From assembly GCA_964017235.1 (NCBI GenBank), contig OZ024929.1, positions 162,611,609 to 162,675,608 on the forward strand: 64,000 bases of DNA, in the 5' to 3' direction. A program made the translations under genes and the position numbers. This document shows positions 21,370-34,995 of the stretch, piece after piece. The DNA comes from Sabellastarte sp. h YS-2021 (taxonomy: Eukaryota; Annelida; Polychaeta; Sabellida; Sabellidae). Each line of letters starts with the position of its first letter. The stretch's first letter is position 1. The notes below the pieces were generated by a model. It searched no databases, had not been told where the DNA came from, and saw only the letters and a list, made by a program, of their open reading frames with translations.

Positions 21370-23350
21370 TGAATATCAGTAGGTACTTCAACCTTTCTGC
21401 TTCTGGCATGCTGTCAAATTATATGTACAATCGCAGCTTGTTAAAAAAAAACAAAAAGTTAAACTAAGTGAAATGTCAGAGAACAAGTTCATTCCCAGTC
21501 CAGCCTATCTCAAAACTTAGCTAATTTGAAAAACTAAAGAGTAAATGCTACACCTCTCTCGTCAAAGATAAAACCCAAATGAATTAAGTGCATTTGCCAA
21601 CTGGTCCATTTATAGCCACAGATTTTGAAACAGACAGGCTGTAAGACACCAAAAAGTTGTGGGCTTGTTGGTTACAGTTTCCGCCTGGTCTGTTAGTGTA
21701 ACAGGGCTGTCGACTATTTATGGCTCTTCTGTTTAACTTCAGGGCTTGTTGGTTATAAAAGTTCCTGAGTCCAGGATTCAGACCTGAAAAATTCAGGCCT
21801 GTCAGGAACATTTACAGACAGGTCGGCTAAAGTTACCAACTGTACGGTGTGTTTTCTCGCAAAGTCTGTTTGTCATCACCTACAGTCTGGATAACCATAT
21901 TTGGGACAAGCTGGATGCATGATACAGACAGGCCTGTTGTATTACCCGACAAGGCGGGAAGTGTAACTGACAAGTCTTTAACTGAATTAACATGCCTGTT
22001 GCTAGGTGGATGTACTTAGGGTCTGTTACAAGGATCGGAAACAGTCGTTTGATATTTCACTGACTCTTCCTGACAAACCTGGAAATTACAACCAACCGTT
22101 ACAGACTATGTAAACATTGGTCCCCACTCCAAAAAAGACATAGTTACTGATGGGTTGGCTCCAAGTGAAACACCTGCATTAAGATCATATTTGTCCTGCA
22201 CTCATCATCTTTTCCTAGAAGACAAGTGGATGTCATGTGTATTACAATTAGCTAAGCAGTTTGCTTTGTAATGCTTCCCCATTTACAGTCCCCTAGGGAC
22301 AGACTTAAACACTGGTGTTGGTTACCAGCAACTTCATATCCAACGACAAATAACACTCCCGATAGCTATAGCCGACCTGTAAGCATGACTAGTTCCAGAT
22401 CTATCAGCATCAACATCATAACTTGCTATTCAGAAGCAGCCAGTCACAGAGGCTAGTTACTAGTCTTTTAAAGGTGGTTAACACCCAAGCTAGTGCCAGG
22501 GACCTTCAAGATCACCTAGTCTTCCAAAACAATTAAATAGTTGCTGATTTTCCATTTGAAATTAACCCGCTACAAAAAGAAAAAAATCAATTGTCATGTT
22601 TCTACCCCCAGACATGTCCCCTATCAGTAAATAATTCCTCTACATGGGATTTAAACCCATATACCATCCCAATGAAAATGAATGAAAGACCATAAAGTAA
22701 TATTTAGTCTGCACTTTGTCATGTACTTCGCCTAGTGATTTGAATAAGGTTATTGTTTTGTTGGTGATGAGATCACAAAAATCCAGATAATTAAGGATCT
22801 TTGTAATTTAAAACAAACAATGAAACACGATGTAGGTGACAACATAATCTGATATTTTGCATATTCATTGGTAGGAAGTACACAGTTGTTTTAGAAGCAT
22901 GAATCTCTCAGTGTTTCTATAGACTGGGACATCACAAAATCCCCTTTCTTTTGAATGAATCCTTTACTCAAATATGAAATCATTTAACTATCTCAGTGAA
23001 ACATATTGAGAGACACATACTGTGAGTTTCGTTACTATACTAGGAGTTGACATCAAAAGTTCAGTTATGCAGTTTTCTCAATAAGAAGATACAACAATAC
23101 ACTACAGAATTTAACCATGCTGGTATCTTTCTGGCTTTCATACATTAAAGATGCACTTCAACAATCAAACCATAATACCAATTCTTAGACACTGTCAGCA
23201 GTGGTGGACATATCTAGATCATGTATAAATTATTTGATCACTAAAAGCATTAACCCATTTAATACTATTTAGAAATTCATGATATATATATGTTCCCAAT
23301 GTTAGTCTGGTTATTTCCGTGTTTTAATTTATGCTTTTACAAAATTGTCT
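21370..23350. other. Intergenic, no gene recognised
   Basis: Bases 21640-21850 have several short GGCTTGTTGGTTA / CAGGCCTGTCAGG-like repeats. Otherwise nothing was recognised. Confidence 0.4.
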
Positions 23351-23419
23351 TTATGTTACATTTCTTCAATCTGTCTCTTGAATGTTTGGATGATTCTGGC
23401 ACTGTGAAGCAGTTCAGTC

Positions 23420-26120
23420 CTAACTGGTGTGTGCATCATTTTGACGAAATCTCCATGATCACTATCTTGATTGTGCACACATATTTTGTCTTGATGAGTG
23501 TCTGAAGGTGAACTTATTCTACAGTGTTCCCGGTTTTCTGTACTGACAATCACAGGCACTTTATTAATATACTGCTGGGTTCTCCTAAAAGAAACATCAT
23601 TATTGCTTGGAATGTCATAACTCCTTGGTGTTGTTCCCTTCACAATATGTATCTCATATACATGTATAGATATAGTTTATTGTTGAAGTTATGCAGAACA
23701 ACATTATCATCTGGTTCAAACTAGACAAGTTTCTGCATGGCAGTCACATTGTAACTCCTGTCTTGACCTGCTTTATGCTGAATTATCTTCTCTTGCAAAT
23801 CATCACTTGCAGAGTGTAACAGATTGGGTCAAGTAGGCAGGGCAGCTTTCATAATTCTGTTGAATGCATTTGCACTGGTGATACACCATGCCACAGTGGT
23901 GTAGCTCAATAGACCTGTAAAACCAGTTGATAGTTTTGTTTACTGTATAATGACTTTTTCAACAACTTCTTGACTGATTTACCTGTTGCTTCAGCAAGTC
24001 CATTGCTTTTAGGGTAATGTGGTGATAACATTACATGATGGAATGACCAATCATTTGCCAATGCCTGAAACTCTTTTGATTTGAATTGCTTTACATTGTA
24101 ACTCATTAGTGCATCTGGTGTTCCATGTGTGGCAAAAAGCTGTTTTGATGATGATAACTGTTGTATAAAATGTACTTATCAGTTGAAACACTTCTGGCTA
24201 CAACGAAAAGGTAGTCACATATGATAAGGTATTCCTTACCACCATATGTTCCAAGATCTGCCTCAACTTTCAGCAAAGGTCAGTTTGGTACCTCATGATG
24301 CTGTAGGGGTTGTTGTTCGCTATTATGGTCACTGAATCTAATGCTAGTGTTGCACCTTTGAACCATTTTCTATATCTTGATTCAGTCCAGGCCATTACAC
24401 AACCTCCCATGCCCTTCTGCACTTTTCTATGCCCATGTGGCAAACATGGATTTGACTTAAAATTTCTCTTCTTAGTGTTCCATGGAATCACCAATCTGGA
24501 TTCTTTTAAGATATGGTCATCTGCCACTGAGAATTCTGCTCTAATGTTTCAGAAATAAGCTGTTTCTTGTGAACACATCTCTTTGCTGCTAGGCCACCAT
24601 TGCAGGATATGCTGCTTAAGATCTACCATCACAGGATCTTCCAGTGTGTGTTTCCTTATTTGTTGCATCCTTTTGTCATTTAGGAGCAAAGTTTCTATCA
24701 CTTTAATCTACTACAGCTTCTACTTCATCCTGCAGTTGTTGATCAAAATCACTGGTTCCTGATTTTTGTCAACTGTTCTTGACAAGACATCTGGACTTGG
24801 TAGCCATTTCCCTGGTGTATGCTCTACTTTAAGGTTGTATTTCTGTAGTCAGAGTAAGAGCCCTTGAATCCTTGCTGGAAGTCTTTCAATGGTTTTTTGA
24901 AGAGATTTACCAGAGGACGATGGTCAGTTTTGACTAAGGTAGTACCTCCGTATATAAACTGATGAAATGCAAACACTATTGCCATTAATTCAAGCACGAT
25001 ATTCACAAAGGTTTTTCTGCTTGTGACACACTGAGTAAAGCATAAGAAACCGGGCACCATTTGTCCTCACAGTGTTGCAACGAAATTTCACCTAGCCCAT
25101 TCATGGAACTGTTAGCTGAGATCTTGGTCTCACTTGCTGGATCATAGTATTAGTGCATGCACCAAGAGCTCTTGCAAGTGGCTAAATGCTGCACCAATCT
25201 CTGGAGTTCATATCCAAGATACATCCTGTTTAGCAGTTCTGTCAGCAGTGCTGTCTTTTCTGACAAGTTTGGAATCCATTTAGCCAAATAGCTAATCATA
25301 CCCAAAAACCTCTGTAAGTCTTTGGAATCCTGAGGTACTATCATATTCCTTATGACTGATGCCTTTCTATCAACAGGTACAACTCCATGAATGGTCAGCC
25401 TATTACCAAGGAATGTCAATTCTTTGACTGTAATTTCACACTTATCTTTATTTAGCTTTCAGTTATTTTCCTTTACTATCTTCAGAATTTGCTTTAGGCT
25501 TTTGCAATGAGCTGTGTGAGAATCACCGAAACAATAATGTCATCCATTGACATATCCACCTTAGGAATCCCTTGAAACATCTCATTTATCTGTTGATGGT
25601 AGGTTTATGGTGAAGACGTTATCCCAAATGGCATACATAGATACCTTTAATGTCCAAATGGAGTTATAAATGTTGTGAGATAGCTACTTTCTTCAGTTTG
25701 GAAAACACCTTTGCTTCAGCAAAGTTAGCCATGATTTCTTCTCTGGTTGGAATCTTGTAATGCTGTCTTGTAATAGCTCTTTTTAAATCCTGAGGTGCAA
25801 GATAAATTCTTACATCACCATTCTTCTTTGGTGCTATCGCAAATGAGCTTATCTGGTCTGGAGTCTTCCACTTTGCTGATTATCCCTTGCTTGACCATTA
25901 TATCAAGTTTCTGTTTCAACTGTTTCCTCACCTCAAATGGCACATTTCTACAGTTCCTTTTAACTGGAGTCATATTTTTATTCATCCTGATTGTGTGCTT
26001 GCCTCTCAGTTTACCTAGGCCTTGAAAGATACACATATTTTCAGTCAGCAGCTTTTTATATTCAGTGTCCCAGTTTTTGAATTCACCATCAGTATTGCCT
26101 ATCTTTATCCCTTCCACTCC
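23420..26120 (-). mobile_element. Ty3/Gypsy LTR-retrotransposon pol remnant
   Basis: Order on the minus strand: the protease-RT linker (FQGLGKLRGKHTIRMNKNM at about 26030-25970, with MVKQGIISKVEDS), a degenerate catalytic MDD box near 25545, the RT thumb/connection (TFLGNRLTIHGVVP, DLQRFLGMISYLAKWIPNLS), RNase H (ELMAIVFAFHQFIYGGTTLV, TDHRPLVNLFKKPL), an integrase core fragment (FKSKEFQALANDWSFHHVML, SPHYPKSNGLAEATGKSVKK) and the integrase tail (TPRSYDIPSNNDVSFRRTQQ). All parts are separated by stops and frameshifts. No LTRs were recognised, so this is an old pol fragment of the type common in invertebrates. Confidence 0.85.
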
Positions 26121-26890
26121 ATCCGTGTCTCACACTTGTACTGGTACAAGCAGTTTTATCAAGCTCAGTCTGATAACACAACAGGGATAACACAGAGAAT
26201 AATTTTCATTTTTATATCTCCAGACTTTTGATACTTTTTATATTGCCTTGCCTTGATAAGCTACTGTCACTAAAAATTATCTGGGATTAAGCTTACAGTA
26301 TTACATAAGGGGATGCATTTCATACTTTAATCTTAAGTAGGGAAGAAGGATTAGGTTTGAACATAGCTTTTCATTGTGAGGCTTTATTGGAATCTGCAAA
26401 TCTGAGGGATTGTACACTATGCCATTTGATGGGTAGATGTAATGTTTAAGATATATTTACTGAAATACTTGATAAAATTACCCACATGACAGAGATAGAT
26501 TTGGATACTTACAGCATTTTTCAGGATGTTACACAGTACCACACCTGTCAAGACTATAACTGTGGCCATGCACCTGGGGGACTCAATTGGTCAAGATCCT
26601 TGGTTTGATTTGTAGAACCTTTTTGTCACTTGATATTTGGTTGCAAAAATTATTTCATTTCTATTGATGGATCTGCTTGAAAAGGCTTCATCAGCCACTG
26701 CTTCAAGGCACAGGCATTATCCACAGAAGGAAGACGTTGACATCTGGCTCTCCTATAATCACTCGTTCTGGTCTGGGTAACATGATTGATCCATCTTCAA
26801 TTCAGAGTGATTGAAAATTTGGAAGTGACCTTAAGCTTAGATTACATGGCCATGAGGCAAATGGGCCACATTAGGTGACCCTGGATATTT
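26121..26890. other. Flank of the Gypsy remnant; no gene recognised
   Basis: No gag or LTR was recognised here. Short open frames only. Confidence 0.35.
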
Positions 26891-26895
26891 CCATA

Positions 26896-27228
26896 AATTG
26901 TATTTGTATTGTATTGTGTATTTATACTCAGCGCAATATCTCCATATACTACAGGACTCAAAGCGCTATTTAACCAATCCCACTGTACAGGTACAGCCCC
27001 AACTCACACATAACTGACATTCCCCTAACTGGAAGATAGAGGCTCAAGGATGACCATTTATCAACGTCCTTGAGGTTCTTTAACCTGCCACTGGGGATAG
27101 GACCCAATGACAGAGGACCGCCATTTTAAGTGGTCATCCGAGCCACTATGTATCTGCCTGTACCTGGGTTTGAACCCACGTCCTCTGAGTTCCTAGACAA
27201 GTGTGTTACCCGCTAGGCCACAGTGGCA
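26896..27228 (-). mobile_element. tRNA-derived SINE, long-bodied family
   Basis: On the minus strand the tRNA-like head begins near 27228 with an A box (TGGCCTAGCGGGTAA) and a B box (GGTTCAAACCC). A ~250-bp body follows with TGGATGACCACTTAAAATGG-like sequence, ending in an AT-rich tail with TACAATACAAATACAA near 26900. It is distinct in body from the SINE at 41820-42046. Confidence 0.8.
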
Positions 27229-27433
27229 TATAAATGGTTAAATAGTTTCCATAAATGTGTTAATGTGTATGCAAAGTATGTGAATAAAGTAGAAAAATAT
27301 TAATATAGAGTCTTATAAACTAATAGAAACCCCACTAGTTCCTTCATAAAGAATTCTGAAGATTGGGCATCTGAGCATGGACCACTGCATAGCCAGCATC
27401 ACAAATGAATTAAATCACTTTTAATTGAAATAT

Positions 27434-28060
27434 TCACTGCTGGCATAGAGTAGTTTCTCTGTCACCACGAACTTGCCATCTATGGAGTATATAGCATGTC
27501 GGATAGTTCATCTGTTTCCTCAAGTCCTCTTGGATATGGAACAACATATGTTTTCCTTCAAATGTCCACTTAGGACTGCCTGGCACACCACTGGTAGAAG
27601 TTTTGTGAGGCTTCTTGACTTGCAAGCTCTGAATAAACAGAGCAACAGGGAGTTGTAACACTCTTAGGTGGCTAATTGCTTTAAACTGGCTGCAAGGTTT
27701 GTCTAGACATCTAATGATCTTTGTAACCATGATATATTTTTTGAGGGTGACTAGTTTCTAGGGTGACAGATGACTCTGTCAATTTTTAAATTGAAAACTT
27801 AAGGGGCCAGCCTGAGGAAATTTCTGTATGCATGTTCATCACAAGTTTTGCAGCATCCATATAAGTCACGCCTTTGAGTCTAAGGCTGTATAGCCAGTGG
27901 ACGGGTAATCTGCTCTTGACCTGAAGTTACCTGGGGAAGAGCCTGCGGTATGGACAGGTGGCCTGTGGTTTCATATGCAGTTTGTGTAGAGCCTGTTGGT
28001 TGAGTCTCTGTCTTTCCTGTATTCTCCTCAAAACTTCATACTGATCAAGAGCTGGCATTG
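27434..28060 (-). other. Two unidentified exon-like open segments
   Basis: Segment A (28060 to about 27930) opens with an ATG, reads MPALDQYEVLRRIQERQRLN and continues to a possible GTAACT donor after RRLFPR. Segment B (27730-27434) includes SPKWTFEGKHMLFHIQEDL and ends with a stop. Both look less random than surrounding DNA, but I recognise no family. They could be fragments of the Gypsy element, of another transposon, or true exons. Confidence 0.2.
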
Positions 28061-28069
28061 TGGATTAAG

Positions 28070-31000
28070 ATAAAATTTTACACATGTCAGGACTGGTCAT
28101 AATTAAGTTGCCAAAACAGCCGAGACCCTCATTATTATTGCCGACAGATCCGATGATTAAAGTATCAATAATACATCAAAATCATCTTAAATATTTATCT
28201 TGAAGTGCTTATTATTGGTCCAACCTGCACCATTTCTGTTTCTACAGATCTGCTTCAATTGTCTTTGGAAGAGCCTCTACTGATGTCTGCCTTATGGCAA
28301 AATTGGGGACTCAATTAGTTTATATGTTATATGCTTATTATATCCATACAATCCTACCTTTTTATTTTTTCGGGAAAGATGTTGTTCTGGTGATTTTGCA
28401 ATTCTTTATGTGACAGAGTTTGAGGTGAGAAAATATTCAATATTCTCGGCTGGTGCATTTGGTAATTTTCAGGATCATGCATTATAACACAGAATCTTAA
28501 GTGTGCTGTCTTTGTAAAAGTTTAGCTTTGACGTTTCTCTCTGATGCAGAGGCTTCAATATGGTTAGGAAAGATGCATGGCTTGGTAGTTTGGTATACAT
28601 CTTTCAAAGTATTATATCATTGTCAGTAATCCTGATTGGAAAGAAATTGGTTAGAAATTTCAAGTGGGACTCCACCCATGTGTGGTAATGAATGTATTCC
28701 ACATTAAAAAAGTCCTTCTGTTACTGGATCCAAACAATTGGCTTTGGGATCTCCATAAAAAGACACCTGATTATATATATGAATGATTGATCTCTGAAAT
28801 TCATGCCCAAACTGAGAGACTAGGTCCCGTGAATGGGGATCAGGTGTATATCTCTGGGTTTTGTTCTCCCTCCCCAGAAAATTAGTGTTTTGTCCTAGAT
28901 ATAAAATCTCTCTGAGGCTTTGACCACTAGCGTATTGTACTCAATGAGTTTTGTCCTACATCTAGGAGGGGCCATTTTGGTCAGTGTATGAGCCGTATTG
29001 TAAATGGAGTTTTTTTATATCTGTAATGACGTCAACCAAATGTACACAGATGACACTGGTTATTTTCTATTTATCTTCCACTAATGTTACGGTCATAACG
29101 TTTATGAAATTCATAGAAATGAGCACTTTTTATACCTTATTATTTTCAGATGCCAGGGTGTATACTGTATTGAAAAACTGACAGTTAAATATTCAATATT
29201 TTGTAGTTTAAGAAATGTTTCCACATAATGACGTCATACCCACAAAACTGGTGCACCACAAAAAGAAAATAACCACTTCATCAGTCATAAACCATCTATT
29301 ACAATTGGTTCACAACATTTCAGATCTAAGGAAATCCATTCACAATTTGCACATTAACTGACCAAACATGGATTGAAACTTTTTTCTCCGCCCAATTGCA
29401 TGAAAACAGATCTTGCACCTATATACTATTTCAAATGCAGACCACAATCAGATCTGAATTGGATTAGATTTGTGCCAGGAATGTTTTGAATATGAAAAGG
29501 ACCACATGCACTTGATAGTAGGTATTTTTGTCATGACCTCATTTGTTTCAGCTGAATGGGTCAAAATCAAAACACACCTGATACATCGGGGAAGTGTGAC
29601 TGGACCATACTAAACAAAGCTTATGTGTAAAATAAACTCAATTATAACAAGTATGAAAAAGTTTTGAAAAGTTTATCTTAAATTGGTAACACACTGGTAC
29701 ACTGCAAATTGAACCATATTGTTTTACTCTATAACATCTTAATCCTCTTTATTTATTTTAACATTCTTAACGTTAGTAGTAGTAATGACCTCCACCACAG
29801 TGAAATCTCTGGCCAAAAGTTTTATTCTAACAAACATCAAGAAAAAATTATTTGAAAAAGCAAAAACAAAAAAAAAAAACCCCAAAAACTACTGAGTACT
29901 AAACCTACTGATTATGAATTACAGAATTTCCTATCATCAACTACGCCTTCACAGCATGAAAAACAACTCTTGCACAATAGATGTGTTTTTCAAGCAAGAA
30001 TCAATAGGATTGATCAACCATTAACAAGGGATTTCCTAGGTTTTGTAGCATACCCTACTTTGGCTTGTTAGAAAATTGACAGCAACCCTTTTAAAGGGTT
30101 GGGCTTTTTGGAGGTCTGGTCCCCCATTTTGGGGGGCAGGGAGCTAGTCAGTTAGCTAGCTGCAAAATCTGACTGTTGAGAACAAGGCACAAATAAATTG
30201 GCGAGTTAGAAGACAAAAAGGCTGCACAGTCTATTGACTTTACAGACTGAGATGAACGATTAGGCCAAAAATTGTTTTTGTTGTGTGTTTATTCTACATT
30301 TTTAGCTTTAAGTAAGAATGTGGATATAAAAAAAAATATTCTACAAGTTGGCAAAAAAAAAAACCAAATTTGGTAAAAAGGGGAATGGATTTGATTTATT
30401 ATTATGGGTTTATTTAGATTACTGGGTCCTAATTTTGTAGAGACGTTGTTGTTTTTTTATTAAGGAAAGCTTGGCTGTTTCACCGTGTTATTGCTATAGT
30501 TTGGATTAAAATAATGGATATTAGACTTCATCTCATACATTTTACGTACACATTGAAACAGCTGGTCAAAAAGGAAATTATTTAATTTGTGTTGGATTTA
30601 GTGTGACATCTGGGTCATGAACTGGTACAGTTGATTTATGCCTTGTTTTAGATTTGAACAGGCATCGGCTATGGATTTGGATGTACAGTGTATATGGTGA
30701 GAAAACAGTTAAATCCTGATAATATCTAGGTTAAAATATAGACCAAAATATGCTAATTGATTTTATGTATTTAATTAATAAAATAGATTGTTTTACTTTT
30801 TAAACAATGTCATTTTTTTCACAAAAGTTTAGCTTCTATATTCACTTAGAAATATTCTGTATAAGGTCAATATATTCGTCATTATTAATTATATTCTAGC
30901 TGTCTCAAAACTCTTGTAAGTATATTTACATATTTTACAGACAGAAGTAGACAAAAACTAGTTCTCATTGTTAAATGGCAAGTGTATATTTGTTTGAATA

Positions 31001-31200
31001 AAATGTCAACATCATTATATCAAGGAGCATTAAGATCCAAATTCTTTTTTCAGGAAAATGATCACTTTGTTTTCTATTTTCCTTGAGATATGCATGTATT
31101 GCGTCGAAAATGTGTGATAATGGCTTAAACCTTTACCAGTGTTGCCTAGCTGCAAAAGAAAATAATTTCTTTGGAGAATTTTTTTTCGGCCCTATGACAT
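28070..31200. other. AT-rich gene-poor interval
   Basis: No domain, exon chain or structured repeat was recognised. Homopolymeric A tracts lie near 29865 and 30350. Confidence 0.4.
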
Positions 31201-31201
31201 A

Positions 31202-32875
31202 TATATGTTACAGGCAATCTGTGTAACCAGGCATTACGCGTAATGACTGAACATTTCAGTCATTTCGCGAAATGCCTAAACAGTTTAGCCATTTTGCGAA
31301 ATGCCTAGGCATTTCATGTAATGACTGAAATATAAGGTTCAGTGTTACACAGATTGCCTAAACAAGTATTTGAGATTTCAGGCAATCTGTGTAATCATCT
31401 TTTTAAATTGTCTTTTTGATAGAAACTGATTCTTTCTTGCTATAAGCAATTCATGATGTAGTTTTAACTATATGAAAATTAATGAAGATATATTTTGATA
31501 TATCTCGTACATTTTTGCATAAATTAGTAAAGAAACAGTTTTACTATATAATCATTCATAATGATACATTTCATACTTAGTCTCATTTAACTAATAAGAA
31601 GGGTACTACATTCAAATTATTTTTTAGTTCTTAGTATATCATCTAATGTTATTATGTGGTTTCTTTAACTATATCAAATACTTAAATATTGGTTTGAGTT
31701 TTCAAGCAGTGTGTGTGACTATCTTTTCAAAAAATGTAATGATAGGAAGTGTTATTTCTTGCCAATAGAAGCAATTCAAGTTGTAGTTTAAAGTGTATGA
31801 CATGTAATTAAGGTACATTTTGATATCTCTTGTACTTTTTTGTATAATTGAATAAATAAATGAGCAGTTTTGCAATGTGATCAGTAATAGTCATATATTC
31901 TATAACTCTTTTAGTTTAGTTGCAAGAAGGGCGGATAGGTCCAGTTCATTTTCTTTTTCTTTTTTTCAAGAGAATTTGTTTTCTGGTCCTGTTATGTGGT
32001 GGGGCTTCATTAATTACATGAAGAAATGCAGAAAACTTTGATGTTAATCCTGTTTGATGAAACAAGCTTAACTGCAATTAGGTCTGCACAGCCTATTTTA
32101 GCATTCAATCACTCAGCCTGGGTTTGTTTGACAATAGTGAGTATTCTGCACAAATGCCCCCAATAAAAGGTACTAGCAGCTTTGATATATGACAAAATAC
32201 TTTATGTGAAAACATCAAAGGTGCAAGAACCTGAGTTAGGATTTAATGAGTTAAAACTCACTTGTGGGCAGTCTTTTAGTTTAAATAACTGATATAATTT
32301 TTGACAAGACAGGTTACTGATATATTGCTCAGTAAAACTTTTGAAGAGAAATTTAAAACTCAGCTATTCAAGAAACATAAAACTGATAATAAAGTTTCAC
32401 TGCTTACTTTGTTCACAGAACAATATCTGTGTAATGAGATTAACCCTGTTGATGAGAACAACTTTATGGTTAACATTCTCTAGAATTGGATTTATGTATT
32501 ATTATTTTTTCTGTATACTTTGCATGCGTAGATAAACATATCAGTAACAAAACAGTTTCAATAAAATGAGATATTTTAATCATTATACCATTTTCATTAT
32601 AGTTGGTCATGGATGGACATATAATATCTTCTCTATGTTTACCAGAAGCAAGGATAAAAGTATATAATATCAAAATAATCTATAAATAATCATCAAATAT
32701 GATAAAAAACTATGTTCAGGCATTACGCGTAATGCCTAGAGGTCATTTTCAGCCATTACATGAAATGCCTAGGCATTTCGCGTAATGGCTAAACTGTTTA
32801 GGCATTTCGCAAAATGACTGAAATGTTCAGTCATTACGTGTAATGCCTGGTTACACAGATTGCCTGTAACATATA
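31202..32875. mobile_element. 1.67-kb element with ~125-bp palindrome-rich terminal inverted repeats, no transposase
   Basis: The left arm (31202-31328) and right arm (about 32750-32875) are near-perfect reverse complements. Each starts TATATGTTACAGGCAATCTG and runs through CATTACGCGTAATG-, CATTTCGCGAAATG- and AATGCCTAGGCATT-type palindromes. Extra copies of the TTACACAGATTGCC end motif (31354-31370 and inverted at 31380-31394) and a further CATTACGCGTAATG (32720-32733) lie just inside. The ~1.3-kb interior is AT-rich with no transposase-like frame. This is the structure of a non-autonomous DNA transposon; the superfamily was not recognised. Confidence 0.8.
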
Positions 32876-34800
32876 CACAATTAGACTTTACCACTGTAGA
32901 TATATATGACTGATTTAGTTTGAATAAATATTCAATAATTGTGATATCTATAAATTGCGAACATAAATGCCAGTTTTGGACAAATTACATGTATTGACAA
33001 ATAGTATGTGAGGAATTATAAATCTGCTAATTTCCTGTGTTCTTTCTCAGTGTAAAACAATACACAGAAGACATGTATTATTCTACAGAAAAAAAGCAAA
33101 GGAAAAAATTATGTAGCAGATCACTTGGACAAATCTATAGCTTTACCCTATAATGCAGGATACAGCATAGCCCACTTGCCACAAACACAGTTGATATGTG
33201 TCTGAATGTGACAGATCTCTGCTAATGTGATATAAAATATCCTTCTTTCTGAGCATAATTTCTGAGTATCAGAGGTTTTATTATCAGGTTTACTTATACC
33301 CCAAATTATAAAAAATACTTGAGTATATATTTAGTGGTCTTAAAACAGAAATAAAGAAGGCAGTATTTTTTATTATATTATCAATTCAAAGTATTTCAAT
33401 ATATCAGTTATAAGTTTATAAATCCTGTACTGATATATTTTACAAGAAAGCCTAATAGTAATAATAATAATTTGGGATGCATTGATGTCTTTTTTCGTCT
33501 TTCAAAATATGGCCAAATATAAAAGATGCTTGAAAGAGATTAAATGATTTTCAGAACTTTATTACTAAGCAATATACAAATTTGAAAGTACTGTTGTTAT
33601 TGTTTCTTCTTCACATAAAGAGACATCACAATGTCCAGATTAGATCACATCATATTATTTAAATAGAGGCAGACGGTTCCATTTGATAAAATTACTTGGT
33701 TTGCCAAGTATTCATTTATAGAAAAGCATTCATGACAATTTTTTTTTCTGTGAGATTAAACTACTGCCAAAAGACATTACAAAGGAAGCATATTGCAGGA
33801 AATTGAATGGATAAAAAAGGACCCAGTCTTTCCGGTCTTAATGGTCTGCTGTGTTACATGACATTCACACTAATACTGAAGAAATACAACTAACTTCAAC
33901 CCTTTACGTGTTGTGCAAGTCAAGATTTCTACTTCAAGAATAAAAATCAGCTGGTATAAAAAAAATAAAATATAATTTAAGTAAATAAACCCATACAAAC
34001 GTTTAATGAAACCAAAACAAATTATTTGAATACATTCTATCTTTTTTATTTTGTTTTTTTTTGTGGTAAGTATTGTTAAAGGTGAAAACATGAAACAGTT
34101 TCTTCTTATTTTCGTTTTTGTAACAGCTGTAGAAGTCTTGCATATTTTCTTAATCTTTTTTCTTGTTTATATTAATATGGGACAAATTTTGAATTTTTGT
34201 ATCAGTTATACAATTTACCTTACAAAATAATTTTTATACTTGCACACAAAAACAGTTTGAATATTTATACCAGTAAAAGTTTTAGCTACATGTGATCATT
34301 TTTTTCATAAATTCAGAAATATTGCTTGAAAGATCGTACAATATTCGAAATGGAGATTTATATTTAAAATATTGAAAGTTTGGCATTAAATTAACCGGTG
34401 TTAACAGCAAGACTCATTTTTGATTGTTATTGTCTAGCCTAATGCTAAAAACCATACAAAGTGAAAGTAAACAGCTTAAAAGATCGTACTCGCCAACCAT
34501 AACAGAATATGAAATGATACAATGATATATTACAAAATTGGAAATGGTATGATAAACCTTATCTACAGTAGTCAGTAGCACAATTACAGCCAAACAAATG
34601 AAGATAAGATTAAAAACATTGTAATTAAAAATACACGTGAATGAGGACATTATGAATTGCTGGTTGCAATCTGCCAATGTATCCCCACCCCATAAGTAAA
34701 TAAGTGGACTGAAAGTAACATGCATTACAATTGATATCTAAACTGCACATACACTGCATATACAAAATTATCTTTGTTTTGAAAAATTCTCTAAGTTTTA
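32876..34800. other. AT-rich gene-poor interval upstream of the PXYLP1-like gene
   Basis: Nothing coding was recognised. The 3' part may hold the promoter of the gene starting at 34996, but no motif is convincing. Confidence 0.35.
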
Positions 34801-34995
34801 TTGACCATCAGCATGTCTTTAGCACTAACCGCCAGTTAAAAAGACCACAACTTCTTTATATCTGGTCCGATTTTAACAACTTTTTCATCGTTTTCTTCAA
34901 CTAGATGAAGGTTCGGCTCTGACCTGATACTGATTGCTGTATGTTTCAGAACAGGACTGAAGCCCAAATAGTTCAGCAGGCTGGATGACAGTAAA

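Noticed and set aside
31202-32875. CRISPR-like or regulatory repeat array
   Set aside because: The repeats are inverted terminal arms with adjoining palindromes, not direct repeats with spacers, and the genome is eukaryotic.
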